Shown: one piece after another, positions 33,190 to 45,680 of the stretch
Numbering within the stretch: the first letter of the stretch is position 1
Layout: every line of letters begins with the position of its first letter
Source: Riptortus pedestris
Lineage: Eukaryota > Arthropoda > Insecta > Hemiptera > Alydidae
DNA length: 64,000 bases
Assembly (NCBI GenBank): GCA_019009955.1
Contig: CM032230.1
Span: forward strand, 32,646,001-32,710,000
Direction: 5' to 3'
Position numbers and translations under genes: made by a program
Notes under the pieces: generated by a model
Seen by the model: only the letters and a program-made list of their open reading frames with translations
Databases searched by the model: none
Told to the model about the DNA's origin: nothing

Positions 33190-33471
33190 TCAACCTCGGT
33201 TAGCAGGAAATTGTGATTTTCTTCCTTCAGCACCCCCTTGCCGCATAATATTAAGCCACAGTACCAAACTATGGAAAAAGAATGGAGGTTTAAAATGTTT
33301 GAGAGCCTCAAGATGACTTTGGTCAAAGAATACAATGCAAGAACGAATGGCCAATCCATCGAGCTGCATACGGTCACCAAGAAGAAAATGTCTGTAGCAG
33401 CTGGTAAACAATTTTGAACAATTATAACAAGACAACTTTCCCTTTAGATTAGTGCAAAAATGAAAACAATT
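33190..33471 (-). CDS. Unrecognised open frame, gene-like but unsupported
   Basis: On the minus strand a frame runs through CTNLKGKLSCYNCSKLF, then DRMQLDGLAIRS and DQSHLEALKHFK before a lower-quality tail. The composition looks protein-like and has a C-x2-C pair, but I cannot place it in a family. It sits between the two direct repeats and may be part of the same unknown element, or a stray exon. Confidence 0.25.
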   Translation of the reverse strand, partial: NCFHFCTNLKGKLSCYNCSKLFTSCYRHFLLGDRMQLDGLAIRSCIVFFDQSHLEALKHFKPPFFFHSLVLWLNIMRQGGAEGRKSQFPANRG

Positions 33472-35950
33472 CTTTTTTTCTGAGCAGAATGTTCTATTTG
33501 CTTGTTTAAGAAACTTCAGAAAAGGTTATTTAATGCGGAAAACATGTAGAAAAGTTCAATAAAGTGAAATATGGGCGGGTTTATGGTGCTTTGTTACGTG
33601 CAGAAGATCATTCGTATCACCATGCGGAATGTTGTAATAGTTATGTTTTAATGTTCATGTTAAAGTCTTGACTCTTTTGTGCAGAAGAAAAATCTGAAGA
33701 ATACAGATTTTCAATCGATTCTTTGACTATGGAACGAGAAGATCTTCTATTTATCAACTTCCGAAAAGCGGAAATGACGAAGGTCCCTGACAGACAGCGA
33801 AGGGGGAGCAGAAGGCAGGGAAGTGGAGAGGCAGACATTGATAGAAGTAGTAGCAGAGAGGAGCGGGGCCAGTGTCAGACAGTAGGCGAGTTGATTGCCA
33901 GACAAACTGACAGACTGACAGACAGAGTAAAGAATGCATTACCCCCACTCCCAATTCTGTATCCATCACGCCATTGGTTTGCCCTACATTTGAAGAGCTT
34001 TGTAATTTGCAACGCTTCTACTTTATAGAGTTCCGTTTCAGAAGGATCGACAAAGGTTGCCGGTTGTTCTATAGTTGTTTCTTAAGTCGGAATTTTAAAC
34101 AATATTTGCCTTTCATAGTTTACTCTACTGGACCAACTGGAAGTTAAATAGTTGTCCACATTTCTATTGCACGACTCAGAGGACAACATCATGGCGAATG
34201 CCGACGGGGCATTGAGTAGGAAAACATCTGGAAAAGTATTGAAAGGGGGTAAATAATAAGATAAGGATGAATATATTTTGTATATTTTTTATACTGACAT
34301 AGAAGTATGCTCCTTTCTGGTTTATTTAAAGCAGAAAACTTTCTACAAGTCTTAAAAGCAATTAACATTCTGGTTTCAATATCTGCTTCCATCTTATTAC
34401 AATTCCTTACTGTTCCTTCTTCGTATGTGGCAAGTAGGAGACGTTTGTTCTCCCAAATATTTCTAATGAACATGTCTCCCTAAATATTTTCCTATACTTC
34501 GTGTTCTCTTACTTTTTCTAAAGGCTCGATTTCGAATCGAACTTCTGAATTCCATAATAGTGACGGCTGTTGGATGGATGGAATCCCTTCTCATTAACAT
34601 AAACCACGTTCTTTTCAAGTCAATTCTAAATATTACGAACAGCATTCGTTCTCGGTTTGAGTATCATAGTTTCAACGACGATTTGAAACAGTACAAACAA
34701 TAGGTGTGCCTTTTGCCGTAGGGCATATGAATAACTTATCTTTATAGCAATATCGGTTTCGCATTCAAACGTTTAGAAAATGATTTCCAGGTCCATCCCT
34801 GTCCATCACAAATGCATTTAAAATATCCCCTACGTCCTTAATGCTGTCTGCATCGTTGTCCTGCCCACCATTCTTCATCATATTATTCTATTCTCTTATT
34901 TCTTAAGAGTTAGTGTTAATTACCTTTACATACATAGCGCTTGAAATAGTGTTAAAAAGTCTCATTACCAATTTTCTGGTATTCGAATGTATGAAGTAAA
35001 TTTAGGGACAGTAACCCCCATTATATAGTAATGGATTTCTTTTACGTTATATTTCCTTAAATAATATAATTTCAAAATCGTGCCAACCATATATATTCTA
35101 CCTCTCTTCAAAACAGCGGATCATCCAACGTCAGCAAGTAACGGCTTTTTTCGATTGCTACTTGCGAGGTGAACAGTGCCGCTGATAATGGTTATTCTTA
35201 TCTTCTTTCTGTTGTTATTTTAAAGTCATCGGGCGCGCATCAAAATAAACCCGTTCCCAAGTCATACTAGGTCATATTATTTGCGGCGCTATCTGACTAT
35301 TATATGACTTCAGCGACCTCTGATATACGAGCCTGGTTATGCTTATAATGAATGAAGAGATTGTACATATCAATATCAAATTCCCCGATCATGCTGGGGG
35401 AAAACCACCCAATGGGTTGCTCTTCATACATTTCCATTAACCTTGGTATACTTTAGTTTGTATTCTTCCGACAGGACCATATATTTAGGCTGCTGGAAGA
35501 ATAACTCCTAGAAAGAAAATTTGATAATTCTGTTTCCGTTTTTTTTCAGCAATACTTGTAAGAATTTTTCTGATGATGCTCTTTTTTAACAATTGCCGAA
35601 CCTGCATATTTCAGAGGTTCTTGAGAGATTTTTTATTATCCAAAATTAGTTTGTTATTTTCATTCTTGGGCCTTCAAAAAAACTATTGTTGCGAAAATTA
35701 CGCATCAAAAATTGCGTATTTAAGAATTATAAAGAAAATGAGGCCGTCTATACAAAGGATTTGTTTCAGGGAGGAAATCATGACCCGTCTATACCCAGTC
35801 CTTTTGCCCACCAGTCAGTGGGCAACTTAGCGCCTCGATGCTTCTAGAGCCGTCTCCGGCCAATTAAGTCCCTCCTCGCAAGAAAATTTAATTTTTGTAA
35901 CCAATTTACTTAATTGAATAGTGCGTTCAATGGAGCTTCATCAATTCAGT
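33472..35950. other. Gene-free stretch between the direct repeats
   Basis: Short overlapping frames on both strands (33641-34028, 34189-34645, 35573-35830) carry no motif I recognise. 33780-33930 is purine-rich with GACAGAC-type short repeats. Confidence 0.35.
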
Positions 35951-36222
35951 CCAATTACTAGTGAATATGTTTAGTGAAGATCAGTGCAGTGCCTTGTTTA
36001 ACGAACATCAGTGATTCGTGAGTTAGTGTGCTGTGTAATAAGAATGGGACGTCAACAGTACATATTGTGATTACTGATGAAGAATAATTTACTAAGTGTG
36101 TAGTGCGTCGTCAAATAAGTTGTGTAGTGGTAAAGACGCTAAACTTTGTTATTTTAATTTTGCAATTCAAGATAACCGTAATAATCAATGTTTATTTATT
36201 TTGTAATAAACGTAACAATATT
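35951..36222 (+). repeat. Diverged direct repeat, copy 2
   Basis: TACTAGTGAATATG, GATCAGTGCAGTGCCTTGTT, GATGAAGAATAATTTACTAA, GTGTGTAGTGCGTCGTCAAA and ATAATCAATGTTTATTTATT match copy 1 in order and orientation, 3.1 kb downstream. It is shorter because it lacks the internal duplication. Confidence 0.7.
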
Positions 36223-37754
36223 GCGCAGGTAAGTTGGCAGGCGGTACAGTTCTCATGTACTTACAATGTCAAAAACCTTTCTTAGTTTAGCTTTACCTTT
36301 ACCATTTGTTTGTAATGATCCATTTACTCTGGTTTTTGTAAATCGGTTTAAATTAATATTTTTTTCCCCCAACAATTCATATTTTTCGCAACCAGACATT
36401 CATTAGTTTCCAGCTTTTTCTTACTCTACTATAGCTGCGATCGTTTTTGGATTCATGTTTCCTCTTATCTACGAAGCGATATTTAACGCTGAAATTTTGT
36501 TGTAACTCTTTTAAATCTTAAGTCGAATTAATCGGCATCAAAGCATTGTTATTTTTATTTATTGGGTTTTTTCTTTTTTCTTTTTCAGAAATGTTTCTTT
36601 ATAGAGAAACAAGACAGAAGGGAGTTTGTTCTATACACCTACAGTTTGCTTGTAAATGTCTGCCAAACCTCTAACTTGGTCTATGTCTCCCCACCTTCCT
36701 GGCACTCCCGTATTGTGTTTCCCGTATCACCGCCGGTCATCTTGCTGTCCTAGATCATGCCCTTCCATTTCCATTTTAGCTTTTTGCAGCGCATCACCAC
36801 ATCTGTCAACCCAGTCCTTTCCATATTGAGCACCTTCTCGTTCTTCCTTGTATTCGAAATGCTCCGTTCTATTGAGTGTTGCCAAACGGAGAGTTTATTC
36901 TCCCATGCTCTTGCCAAGGATCATAGGGCACCACATGGAGAATACAACTTTCAAAGCCTTTTTTCTTAGCTTCCACCTTAAGCTCATCTCGTTAAGGAGT
37001 TTTTAAATTTAGTGTAGTTAATAACACTTTTTATGAAATTGTTAAAATAACAGGTGTAAACTGATAACGACACGGCTAGTTATGTTAGGAGCAGGAGAAC
37101 TACAGCAGAGGCTAGGACAGACCCAAAATGGCCTCCATTCCTAGATCATTTGCATACAATGGCTGTATTAACGGGCTCCCGGCTCGGCTCTTACTCTATA
37201 ACCGTTATACCCTTCTTATCAGTCGATTCAAACACCTTATCAGCCCCTTTGTCAATGCTTACCCCTTTTTCATAATTGCACGTGATATTTCACATGCAAA
37301 GGTCAATAATACTTTCTAGTCCGTATTTCACGTAGTAGAGTGTTCCTTCGGGATCTCAGATATCAATCTTAGATAGAGTGATTATAATTGCCAAAAAGGG
37401 CCAATTAAACGACGAAAGAATTACATTCCCAAAAATAATAAAAAGTCCCAGGACACCTGAAATCGTGAATTTCCTATTGCATGTACAACTTTAATGTTTA
37501 AAGAAATTTGTAAGAATGAATTGTTTTCCTTATAATTGAAAACATACTGATTGCCGATTATACATCTTTGGTGGAGGAAGGGTTGGTAACGGAGTTTGTA
37601 TTAAATTAATATCTTCTTTTCCATGTGTTTGACCGAAATGAGTTTGGTATATCAGTTTTAACTATTTTTATGATACACAAAATCAGTTAGGATATTTTTC
37701 AGCGTACCTAATGGAGATGGAGAACTTCTGCTCATGCGATTTTAATATTAAGAA
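36223..37754. other. Gene-free stretch
   Basis: Several short plus-strand frames (36562-36969, 37128-37319) are hydrophobic or low complexity and unrecognised. No gene supported. Confidence 0.35.
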
Positions 37755-37868
37755 ATGTCACACAATATAGCCATAAGTAGAGATTAGATTTCGGTTGACG
37801 ACACCCATGTATTAGTTCTAAGCATGAGAAATCTGCCCAGGTTCCGCATCCCTTACGCGAAGAACTTG
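37755..37868 (+). repeat. Decayed Helentron-like 3' end, sub-type B
   Basis: GAGAAATCTGCCCAGGTTCC followed by GCATCCCTTACGCGAAGAAC aligns with the subterminal repeat, hairpin and CGGACTT end at reduced identity. Confidence 0.55.
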
Positions 37869-38663
37869 CTTATGAGCCAGACTACTCAGTACACAGTTTT
37901 TTGATTCCTCAAAATTTATTTTTAAAACGCTTAGTGATGTGGACAGTTGAGTGCATCGGAAGAGTCCAGCCCAGTAACATCTCTCTATGCATGTTCTGAT
38001 CATGATGATGTAAGTTCCTGAAAGCGGTAAGCGTTTTGAAAAATAAATTGTGAGGAGCCACAAAACTGTCTTTTAAATAACCTGATTCGTAACCCTCACC
38101 ACCAGCAGAAAATAAAGACGATTGCTTATTAGCATTTAACTTCAGCTTGAACGCATTTAAGGCATCCTTGACGGCTTTCAGCATTCAAACCATTTCTTCT
38201 GCGAACCTTGATTCCAAAAGAATGTTATCTACAAATCTGATGAAATAAACTAATTTCCCGTGAATCTGTTTATGATCGGTCTCTTCTTTTATTATACTAA
38301 TCGGTACTTCACTAAACATGCTGAACAGTTAAGATGACTGAGTGCACCATGTATTTCTTCTTTGTTAAATTTAGCTTTATATTCGTTTTTAATGATTCGT
38401 TTCATCATGACTCTCATTTTCGTAAATGTTCTAAATTAACATCGTGTGTTTCCAATAAAATCTAACTTTTCGCAAGCTGTTGTGCATTATTTTTGAGTTT
38501 ATCCTTTAATATCCAAAATCTACGATTATTTTTGGATCCATGTTTCCTTTTATCTCCAGCTTCACCACTGACGCTAATATGTACCCTTCCTTAGTTATTA
38601 GCTATTTTTTATTAAAACTGATAGTTTAATTAAGAGAAGAGAATATATTTAGTTACAAACTAT
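37869..38663. other. Gene-free stretch
   Basis: Two overlapping minus-strand frames at 37818-38184 show no recognised domain. Nothing else seen. Confidence 0.35.
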
Positions 38664-38757
38664 CCTCAGTCCCATCCTGGCTAGAAAAGGGTGGTAACCT
38701 GTAGATAACCCCTCCCAATTAGCCTTAGTAGCACAAAACGGACATAAATAAATAACA
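38664..38757 (+). repeat. SINE 3' half
   Basis: CAGTCCCATCCTGGCTAGAA, AAGGGTGGTAACCTGTAGAT, AACCCCTCCCAATTAGCC and ACATAAATAAATAACA. Good identity to the body; the tRNA-like head is lost. Confidence 0.85.
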
Positions 38758-39587
38758 TTTCCATATTGGAGGTACATCAATACTTAACATTTAAACAGTC
38801 ATTCATTTTCATTAAAAAATTTTATTTTATTCCTTTAAAACTTGAAACTATGGAGTGCCACATGTTTCAATAAACTAAACTAAACAAATCATCTGAATGT
38901 TGAAGAAATAAATTTGAGTTACGCTAAGAAACACTGTTAACTTTTTATTTTTAACAGGATATCTTCTATGAAAATTCTTTGAAAGTAGTATTCTTCCCTT
39001 GATTACTTGTTCGAAAATTTAATTTTATGAGCACCTATTTACTTAGAAGTCGTTAAAACCAGTTTTATACAAACAACTAAAAGTTCCTTCCGCTATGTTT
39101 GCTAATAGAATCCATCTTAATTTACAGTAATGTTTGTTTTTTTTCACATTCTTTTATTTTTGCTCTGACCAAAAGTCAACTGCATTCTGAAGCCTTAGTA
39201 AGTAGACAAAATAAATGAAACTGGTGATATTTTCTAATGTTTTGTATTAATGAACCCAGTTTCAGGTTGATTTGTCCAAAGATATTTCACAAAAAAGCAC
39301 AGAAGACAAATGGAGCTTATATACAGAAATCCGAAGAAGAAAAAGAAGGAATACTGTAGGGGTTCCTTTCAAGTAAATCACACAAAATACTAGTGATACC
39401 CAGCTGCCGATAGTTTCCCACGACCACTCATTATACAATTGAAGGTAAAATCAGTGGTCCACGTTCATGGTGGACTGACTTCTCTCTAACCACACAAACG
39501 AAGTAGGTGTGAAAAGGGATTAGGGAAGATAAATGAAGTAAGTGTAAGCGAATGGAAAATAATCAGCTCTTAAGCAAACAAGAGCGT

Positions 39588-39589
<2 letters not shown>
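38758..39589. other. Gene-free stretch
   Basis: AT-rich sequence with no recognised element. Confidence 0.4.

Positions 39590-39664
<75 letters not shown>
39590..39664. repeat. (GA)n microsatellite
   Basis: About 37 GA units, directly bordering the 349-bp duplicated segment. Confidence 0.95.
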
Positions 39665-39666
<2 letters not shown>

Positions 39667-40013
39667 ACTTTTTTCAAATGATTTTTATTGCAGTGTTTCG
39701 AAAATATTGTAAATATGTGGGTATTGTACAACTTCATTTAAAGTAATAATTTTTAAAAATATATCTATTTTGCCAGGGATTCATTTTCGTATTTAATAAG
39801 GACCAAAAGGTAAACCTTCTGTGCGGGATTATGTCCGAAGAAAAATCACTGTTTCATGAAAAATTGAATAAAAAAAGTCGACTTAAAAGTAAATCCGGTT
39901 AACATTTATTAAAATTCGTATCATAAAATAAACAGAAAAAATATGAAAATTTTATAACTAAAATAATCAGAGGACGCATATTTACTAAAATCTAAGTTGT
40001 ATGTCACATTGGA
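39665..40013 (+). repeat. Duplicated segment, copy 1 (stand-alone)
   Basis: It starts CTACTTTTTTCAAATGATTT and ends ATGTCACATTGGA. It matches 43678-44023 nearly throughout; by eye there are about five substitutions plus two short indels and one single-base indel. Here it is followed by unique sequence (CTCCGAACTTTCTTG). No coding frame is shared in full. Confidence 0.92.
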
Positions 40014-41010
40014 CTCCGAACTTTCTTGTAAATGTATGTTTTTTTTCTCAGTACAATGTTGGAAAACGGTGCAGTTACGACTTCTGCAGCAGATCGATTG
40101 CAAAGATATGTAAATTTATGAAGTATATCGTTCTTATAACTGGTGTTAGTACAGGTTTTATAGTCTGGCCTTGGGATTGGAAAACATGTATTTAAATTAA
40201 ATGGTAATTGGTTTTCCGTGGTACAACATTTATGATAAAAATAGAGGAGAGCGTTTAACGGAATATCTGTAACTTGGCTTGTTCAACCTGACGGTTATAT
40301 TATGATAAGCGTTTCCTTTCTTATTTTTTTCTTTGAATAATTGATCTTCGGATGTGACATTTCAAAGTAGTTTTATCAGATATTCCAAGGTATTGACGGG
40401 AAAAGATAGCTAACGTAGAGTTTGGGATTAAATAGAACGAGTTATTCACAGGTTACAACCCATTATTAGTTAGGGTTGGCCCAGGGTTTTTTTTATAAGA
40501 CTATCACAGCAAATGTCCTGGCAAGAAGGGAAAAAAATCTCCAACGCCATATTTGTTTGATCGGCTAGAATGGTATGACCCTTAATTAAACCCATTCAGT
40601 TATTCTACTAACACAAATTTTGAAACGTCTCAGGTTTTGCCGTTATGATTCTGGAGCACGCTCAGCACATAATGAGTTCTTGCCTTAACATAAGTTCTTT
40701 AATAAAGCCCCTCTGCTTAATGGAAACTCTCGAGGAATATTAAATAAAAATGCTCGGTACCGTTTTTATAAAGCTGGTCTTTTCGTAAAGTCGTGGAAGT
40801 AATAAAGGAAAGAGGGAGAGAGAAGCGACCGCTATTGGCCTAATATATGCCCTAATGTTGGGGCGAACACTTCGCCTTGGGGCACAGCAGGGTCGACGAA
40901 CTTCCAAAGCTCAATTCTTAGTCGAAACACCTCCCAACAACAAGAGAGTCGGAATTGCCTTTACCCCTTTACACAGAAAAGTATTGTGTGGCCACACACA
41001 ACAAAAATGC
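40014..41010. other. Gene-free stretch
   Basis: 40438-40530 weakly resembles a reversed SINE 3' part (GGTTACAACCCATTATTAGT, TAGGGTTGGCCC). Otherwise nothing recognised. Confidence 0.35.
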
Positions 41011-41075
41011 TTGCTCCCCTCAGGGGAAATCAGCTTTTGAGGTTGTCCTAACGACAAGATTATTCAGAAATGTAT
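41011..41075 (+). repeat. Helentron-like 5' end fragment
   Basis: CTCCCCTCAGGGGAAATCAG, then CTTTTGAGGTTGTC and ACGACAAGATTATTC align with the palindrome and the adjoining block. The palindrome has been altered in both arms. Confidence 0.65.
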
Positions 41076-41229
41076 TACGGACCTTACCTATTCTACTCTT
41101 CAGTCCGAATCGCTGGGGGGGAGTCAACAAATCAATTTTGCCCGGCTATCTGCTCCAGCTGTCTAGATTTTGCCAATTTTCGGCTACAAGCTTCCATAGG
41201 TGATCTTGTCGAGATTAGTTTTTTTTTTT

Positions 41230-41428
41230 ACGTCCACATTATGCTGCTATGGCCAATCGGGACGGGTTATCACCCTTTTCTAGCCAGGGTGGGCCTAAGA
41301 AGTTTATTTAATGAGTCCGTCACTAAATAAATTTCTACTGCCCAGGATGGGAATCGAACCCGCCACTCTAGGTCCACCACGCGATGTTAAGACTAACGCC
41401 CTAACCCGCACGGCCAACCTAAGCCCCA
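41230..41428 (-). mobile_element. tRNA-derived SINE, near full length
   Basis: The minus strand carries the GGGGCTTAGGTTGGCC head, B box (GGTTCGATTCCCATCC-like), CACTAAATAAA-type body and the GTGGACG tail region. The GTAACCTGTAGA segment is partly deleted. AGTTTTTTTTT flanks both sides (about 41217-41227 and 41429-41438), a possible target duplication, although low complexity. Confidence 0.87.
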
Positions 41429-43520
41429 GTTTTTTTTTAACCCTGTTCTCAGCCGGGCTAAATCTCTAAGTACCTTGATACACCCTTACGTATCTGGGTA
41501 CTCTTGAGAAAGCTTACTTAGAAAGAAAAAAATTCGAACGGCCTTAATAACCATACAAAACTATCAAAGAGTCTTTAAAACACCAAAATACTCCCTGTTT
41601 GTACAGGAAAAGGACGTTTAATTAATTCCTTGTGACTTCCTTGAGCCAGTCTACATTTAATAAACCGGTAGAAAAATAACCTCCAGACTAAGTCAACATA
41701 TAACATACCTAAAGTACAACAGGGTTAAAACTTCTCTAAAACCAGCCACGCTAGCTCCTACTCCTTCAAATTAAATTCATTGAGATACAATTTTTAAGAG
41801 ATATCCACCAGATAGATAAAAATATGGAATAGTGAATGGTCCCCTATTTGTAGGTTGGTGGTTGTTAAAAAGTACGGGCATTTACAATACTAAAAATATA
41901 CGGATATTTTAATTAATAATAATCATCATATTATACCTGAGACATTCCCATTTCCTTAGAAACCAAGAGCACAAACTTATGTTTAAGATTATTTTCCTTA
42001 GTTAATGTAAAAAGTATTTTGGCCAAATATATGAATACCGCTGAGATATATGAAAAAAAAATACTTTAAATGTTTTATCAAGATTTGCTGACCCGAATTA
42101 ACATCAGTAATTACTATATTTCAATATAAATTTTTATCCAAAACAATTTAAATAATTATCCTGCCGAATTTACAAAAACAAAGTAATAAAATATTTATTC
42201 TGAAATAATTTCGAGGTACATCGGTTCAAATTTGATTTTCATTTTCCAAGTATGACTAAAAAATGAAATATCATTTTCTTGGCAAAATACAAATATTTGT
42301 TCAAAATGTTCTCCAAATAAAGTAAATGAATTCTTCAGGTGAATAATTCACTCTCTAAACCAGCATCCGGAAAAGAAATAAATTCTGCAATCACGGTCTG
42401 TATAATTTACAAATCTCTTTTTTACAAATTTAAAAATATAAAAAATACCTTTTATTAAAAAGTGTTGATATATATATTAATGAGTATTATAAGGTTTGGT
42501 TCATGTATTGAATATCAAATAAATTCAAATGGCACGGGGGAACTGAACCGACATTGTCGCGACAACAGAAAATAAGCCTCTGCTATAATGTATGTGACCA
42601 CTCAGATGCATTAGGATACATTAAACTGTCGTTCATGTTGACTTTCTCTTCATGATCATTTGTAAACAGACTTCTGAAGTGCAGGCACATTTTGTAATTA
42701 TTCTAATAGGATAATTTCTTTGGATGACATTAATATGCCGCAGAACAATTGGTTCCATTGACGTCACTTTCAAGTGTAGTACATGAATATGTGGCCAGTG
42801 TTTGTGAGCCATGCACACACTCTGGGTTTGATGTTAAATAGCCACTTTGAAGCGATATATATTGTAAATCCTCTACTTTATATTCACTCATTGACAAATT
42901 CAAGTACCTTGCTTGCACAATGTTCCCCCTCAGCGTTGAAGGAACTATGTCGACATTCGGAGCTCAATATGTGTGTTTACAATGTTGGTGACAGACTTGT
43001 AATGCAGATAAACGACTTTTTAAAATGAGACTAGCTTAAGATGCGTTTTAGTTGACAATTTTTGAATGATGTTATTCATTCAATTTATAACAAATTTTCC
43101 AAAACTAATACACTATAAGTACTATTATAGATGTATTACTTCATATTAAAGTGTTTATATATTTATATATATATATATATATTCTTGGGCTTTATTATAG
43201 ACCTTGGAGATCTTTGAGCACCCACGAGAGAGCTCTAGGGGTAGTGGTCAGAGTTTTACGCAGTGAGAGATCAACTGTACCATTTAATGTTTTATCAAAA
43301 AAATCAGGGCCAATAATTCTTCCCTGGAAGATATCGCACCGTTTTTTTACATGAAGCTACGCAGATGGAAAAATGCATTTCTTTTACAAATAATTACAAT
43401 GTAATTAGTTTTAAATCGATTAATTCTAAGAACGACTCTTGCTATGTTGATGTATTTTAAAGTAAACGTTATTTTGGATTCATTTAAGAGTACTTTTGTG
43501 AATTGGTTTAGAATCCTTCC
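41429..43520. other. Gene-free stretch
   Basis: AT-rich, with (TA)n at about 43155-43183. Short overlapping frames at 42633-43028 have no motif I recognise. Confidence 0.4.
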
Positions 43521-44059
43521 TTTTAGCAGATTTCCTTTAAGGGAAATCAGCTATTGAGGTCGTACTCATGACGCGATTTTCTCAAACGTCCATCGATCCT
43601 ACCCAGGAGATGACAAAAATGAGATGTGTGTGTGTGTGTGTGTGCGAGAGAGAGAGAGAGAGAGGGAGAGAGAGAGACTACTTTTTTCAAATGATTTTTA
43701 TTACAGTGTTTCGAAAATATTGTAAATATGTGGGTATTGTACAACTTCGTTTAAAGTAATAATTTTTAAAAATATGCCAGGGATTCATTTTTGTATTTAA
43801 TAAGGACCAAAAGGTTTAACCCTCACCTTCTGTGCGGGATTATGTCCGAAGAAAAATCACTGTTTCATGAAAAATTGAATAAAAAAGTCGACTTAAAAGT
43901 AAATCCGGTTAACATTTATTAAAATTCGTATCATAAAATAAACAGAAAAAATATGAAAATTTTATAACTAAAATAATCAGAGGACGCATATTTACTAAAA
44001 CCTAAGTTGTATGTCACATTGGAGAGAGAGAGAGACATATCATCAAGATCACATATCAC

Positions 44060-44125
<66 letters not shown>

Positions 44126-44571
44126 TGTTAACGCTCTAGTGGTCGCAATTATTGTTTGATCGTTACCAAACTCGATATTTAAACGTTTTATGCAAAAGGA
44201 CAGATCAAGTTATTTAATGGATAAAATCGGGCTAGTGTGAGGGGGGGGGGTTAAGAGAGGGAGAATTTTCGAAAATTCAAAATATCTCCGTTACCATACG
44301 TCGGATCAAAACATTTCATAGAACCAATCTTATTGTAAATTAAATTTACTATAAATATTGTTCTATACATTTATTCTCTATCTTGAATATTAACCGAGAT
44401 ATTTGCATTTTTATTAATTGTGGGCCGATAACGGATGACAGACTTTCCCGCCAAAAGCTAGTTCGGCCCTTTGCCGTAACTGTTCGGCTCTCGTATGGAG
44501 ATTTCTCTATTGTATAACTTCACGTGGGAAATCTGCTTAGTTTACGCAGCCCCTGCGTGACGGACCTTTTT
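43521..44571 (+). mobile_element. Composite Helentron-like element, sub-type A, carrying a duplicated segment
   Basis: Complete termini: TTTTAGCAGATTTCCTTTAA at the 5' end, and ACGTGGGAAATCTGCTTAG, hairpin ACGCAGCCCCTGCGT and GACGGACC at the 3' end. After CCCAGGAGATGACAAAAATG it enters (TG)n (43625-43644) and (GA)n (to 43675). The 346-bp segment shared with 39.7 kb follows, then a second short (GA)n (44023-44034) and (TA)n at about 44063-44122, after which the normal body resumes at GTCTGTTAACGCTCTAGTGG. The extra DNA lies exactly at the microsatellite position. Confidence 0.88.
43678..44023 (+). repeat. Duplicated segment, copy 2 (inside the Helentron-like element)
   Basis: Near-identical to 39665-40013, same orientation. 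Both copies have (GA)n at the left boundary; at the right this copy passes from TTGGA into GAGAGAG while the stand-alone copy passes from TTGGA into CTCC. Confidence 0.92.
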
Positions 44572-44804
44572 TTTTAATTGTTAGCCTTTTAATCATTGCA
44601 CGTTACTTAAGCCATTATATTATAAACTGACTTATTCGAAGCTTAAAAACCAATTATTGATTTCAACTGATATTTGTAAATACGAGGTTTGACAACGTCA
44701 TCAAGTAAGATTTTACGGTCTTGTCTAAAAAAAAATATTTCATCTTTTCTATCCTTCATATTTAACTTTTTTATTCAATCCTAAAGATTATATTAGTTAA
44801 TCTC

Positions 44805-45083
44805 TGAAACCGAAATTCAAAATATACCTCTTATTATGTTTCGGATCGAAAAATGTTATTGAACTAATCTCACAGTTAACCTTAACAGTTTAGTTGATAG
44901 TCTACATTTCTTGTATACATTTACTAGTAACTCAAAAATTAAGAGAGAACTTTTTTCAGCGCTGCTGAAAACCCCACTACAACTCAAGGAATTTTGAATT
45001 AGAAATAGAGATAGCATCACAAGCACATCATTCCAGCTCGTGCAAGTCTGTAAGTTTACTCAGGCCCTGCGTGACGGAAAATT
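44805..45083 (+). repeat. Helentron-like element, sub-type B, 3' part
   Basis: CCGAAATTCAAAATATACCT, TTTCGGATCGAAAAATGTTA, TGTATACATTTACTAGTAAC and AAACCCCACTACAACTCA lead to CTGTAAGTTTACTCAGGCCC, TGCGTGACGG. The hairpin is reduced. Confidence 0.75.
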
Positions 45084-45479
45084 ATATATGGTTGTGACCA
45101 GTTTGTTGTTCCTTATAAGACGTCACGCCGACGTCAAGCAATTAAATTATTTTTAAAGTCATATTTGTCTTGTTTCATTGAACTACTGACCTTAACTTGA
45201 TAATGAGAATTTATGAAGGTTGTTATCTCACGACGAAAAGTTTATATTTTGAAATCAAATCGAGTAACTTCTTTTTTTTTTTTTTTTTTTTAGTGAAGTA
45301 TTGAATATCAATTAATATATTTAAATAGTTGATTCGAAATTCATGAAAATTTAAATTTTACTAGTAATAAATAATTACATATTGTTAGCCAACATTTTTA
45401 CGTATTATTAAATTAAACACGCTAAGACAAAAATAATTTTAAATTCTAGGGTTTAAATTCCATCAGATTCAAATATTTT

Positions 45480-45680
45480 GTTTCCGATTTTAAAGAAATA
45501 AAAAAGTTATGTTTTGTGTTCCATTTCTATATTTGCTTTACATTTCATTTTTGTGTTCCTTTTCTGTTTTTGTTTTAGATTTTATATTGTTATATCAATT
45601 TCTTTTTTTATAATTTATTAAGATTTTATTTTGAGCAATATCGCCTCAGCTATGAAGCTCCAATAAGTAAATAAAAAAAC
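45480..45680 (-). repeat. Repeat with internal AACAGAAATGGAACAC-type minisatellite, copy 2
   Basis: The minus strand reads TTTTATTTACTTATTGGAGC, TTCATAGCTGAGGCGATATT and then an A-rich run with GAAATGGAACACAAAA units. The same order is seen at 53.74-54.27 kb on the plus strand. Confidence 0.7.

Noticed and set aside
39552..39746. Arg-Glu repeat frame
   Set aside because: Translation of (GA)n; not a protein repeat.
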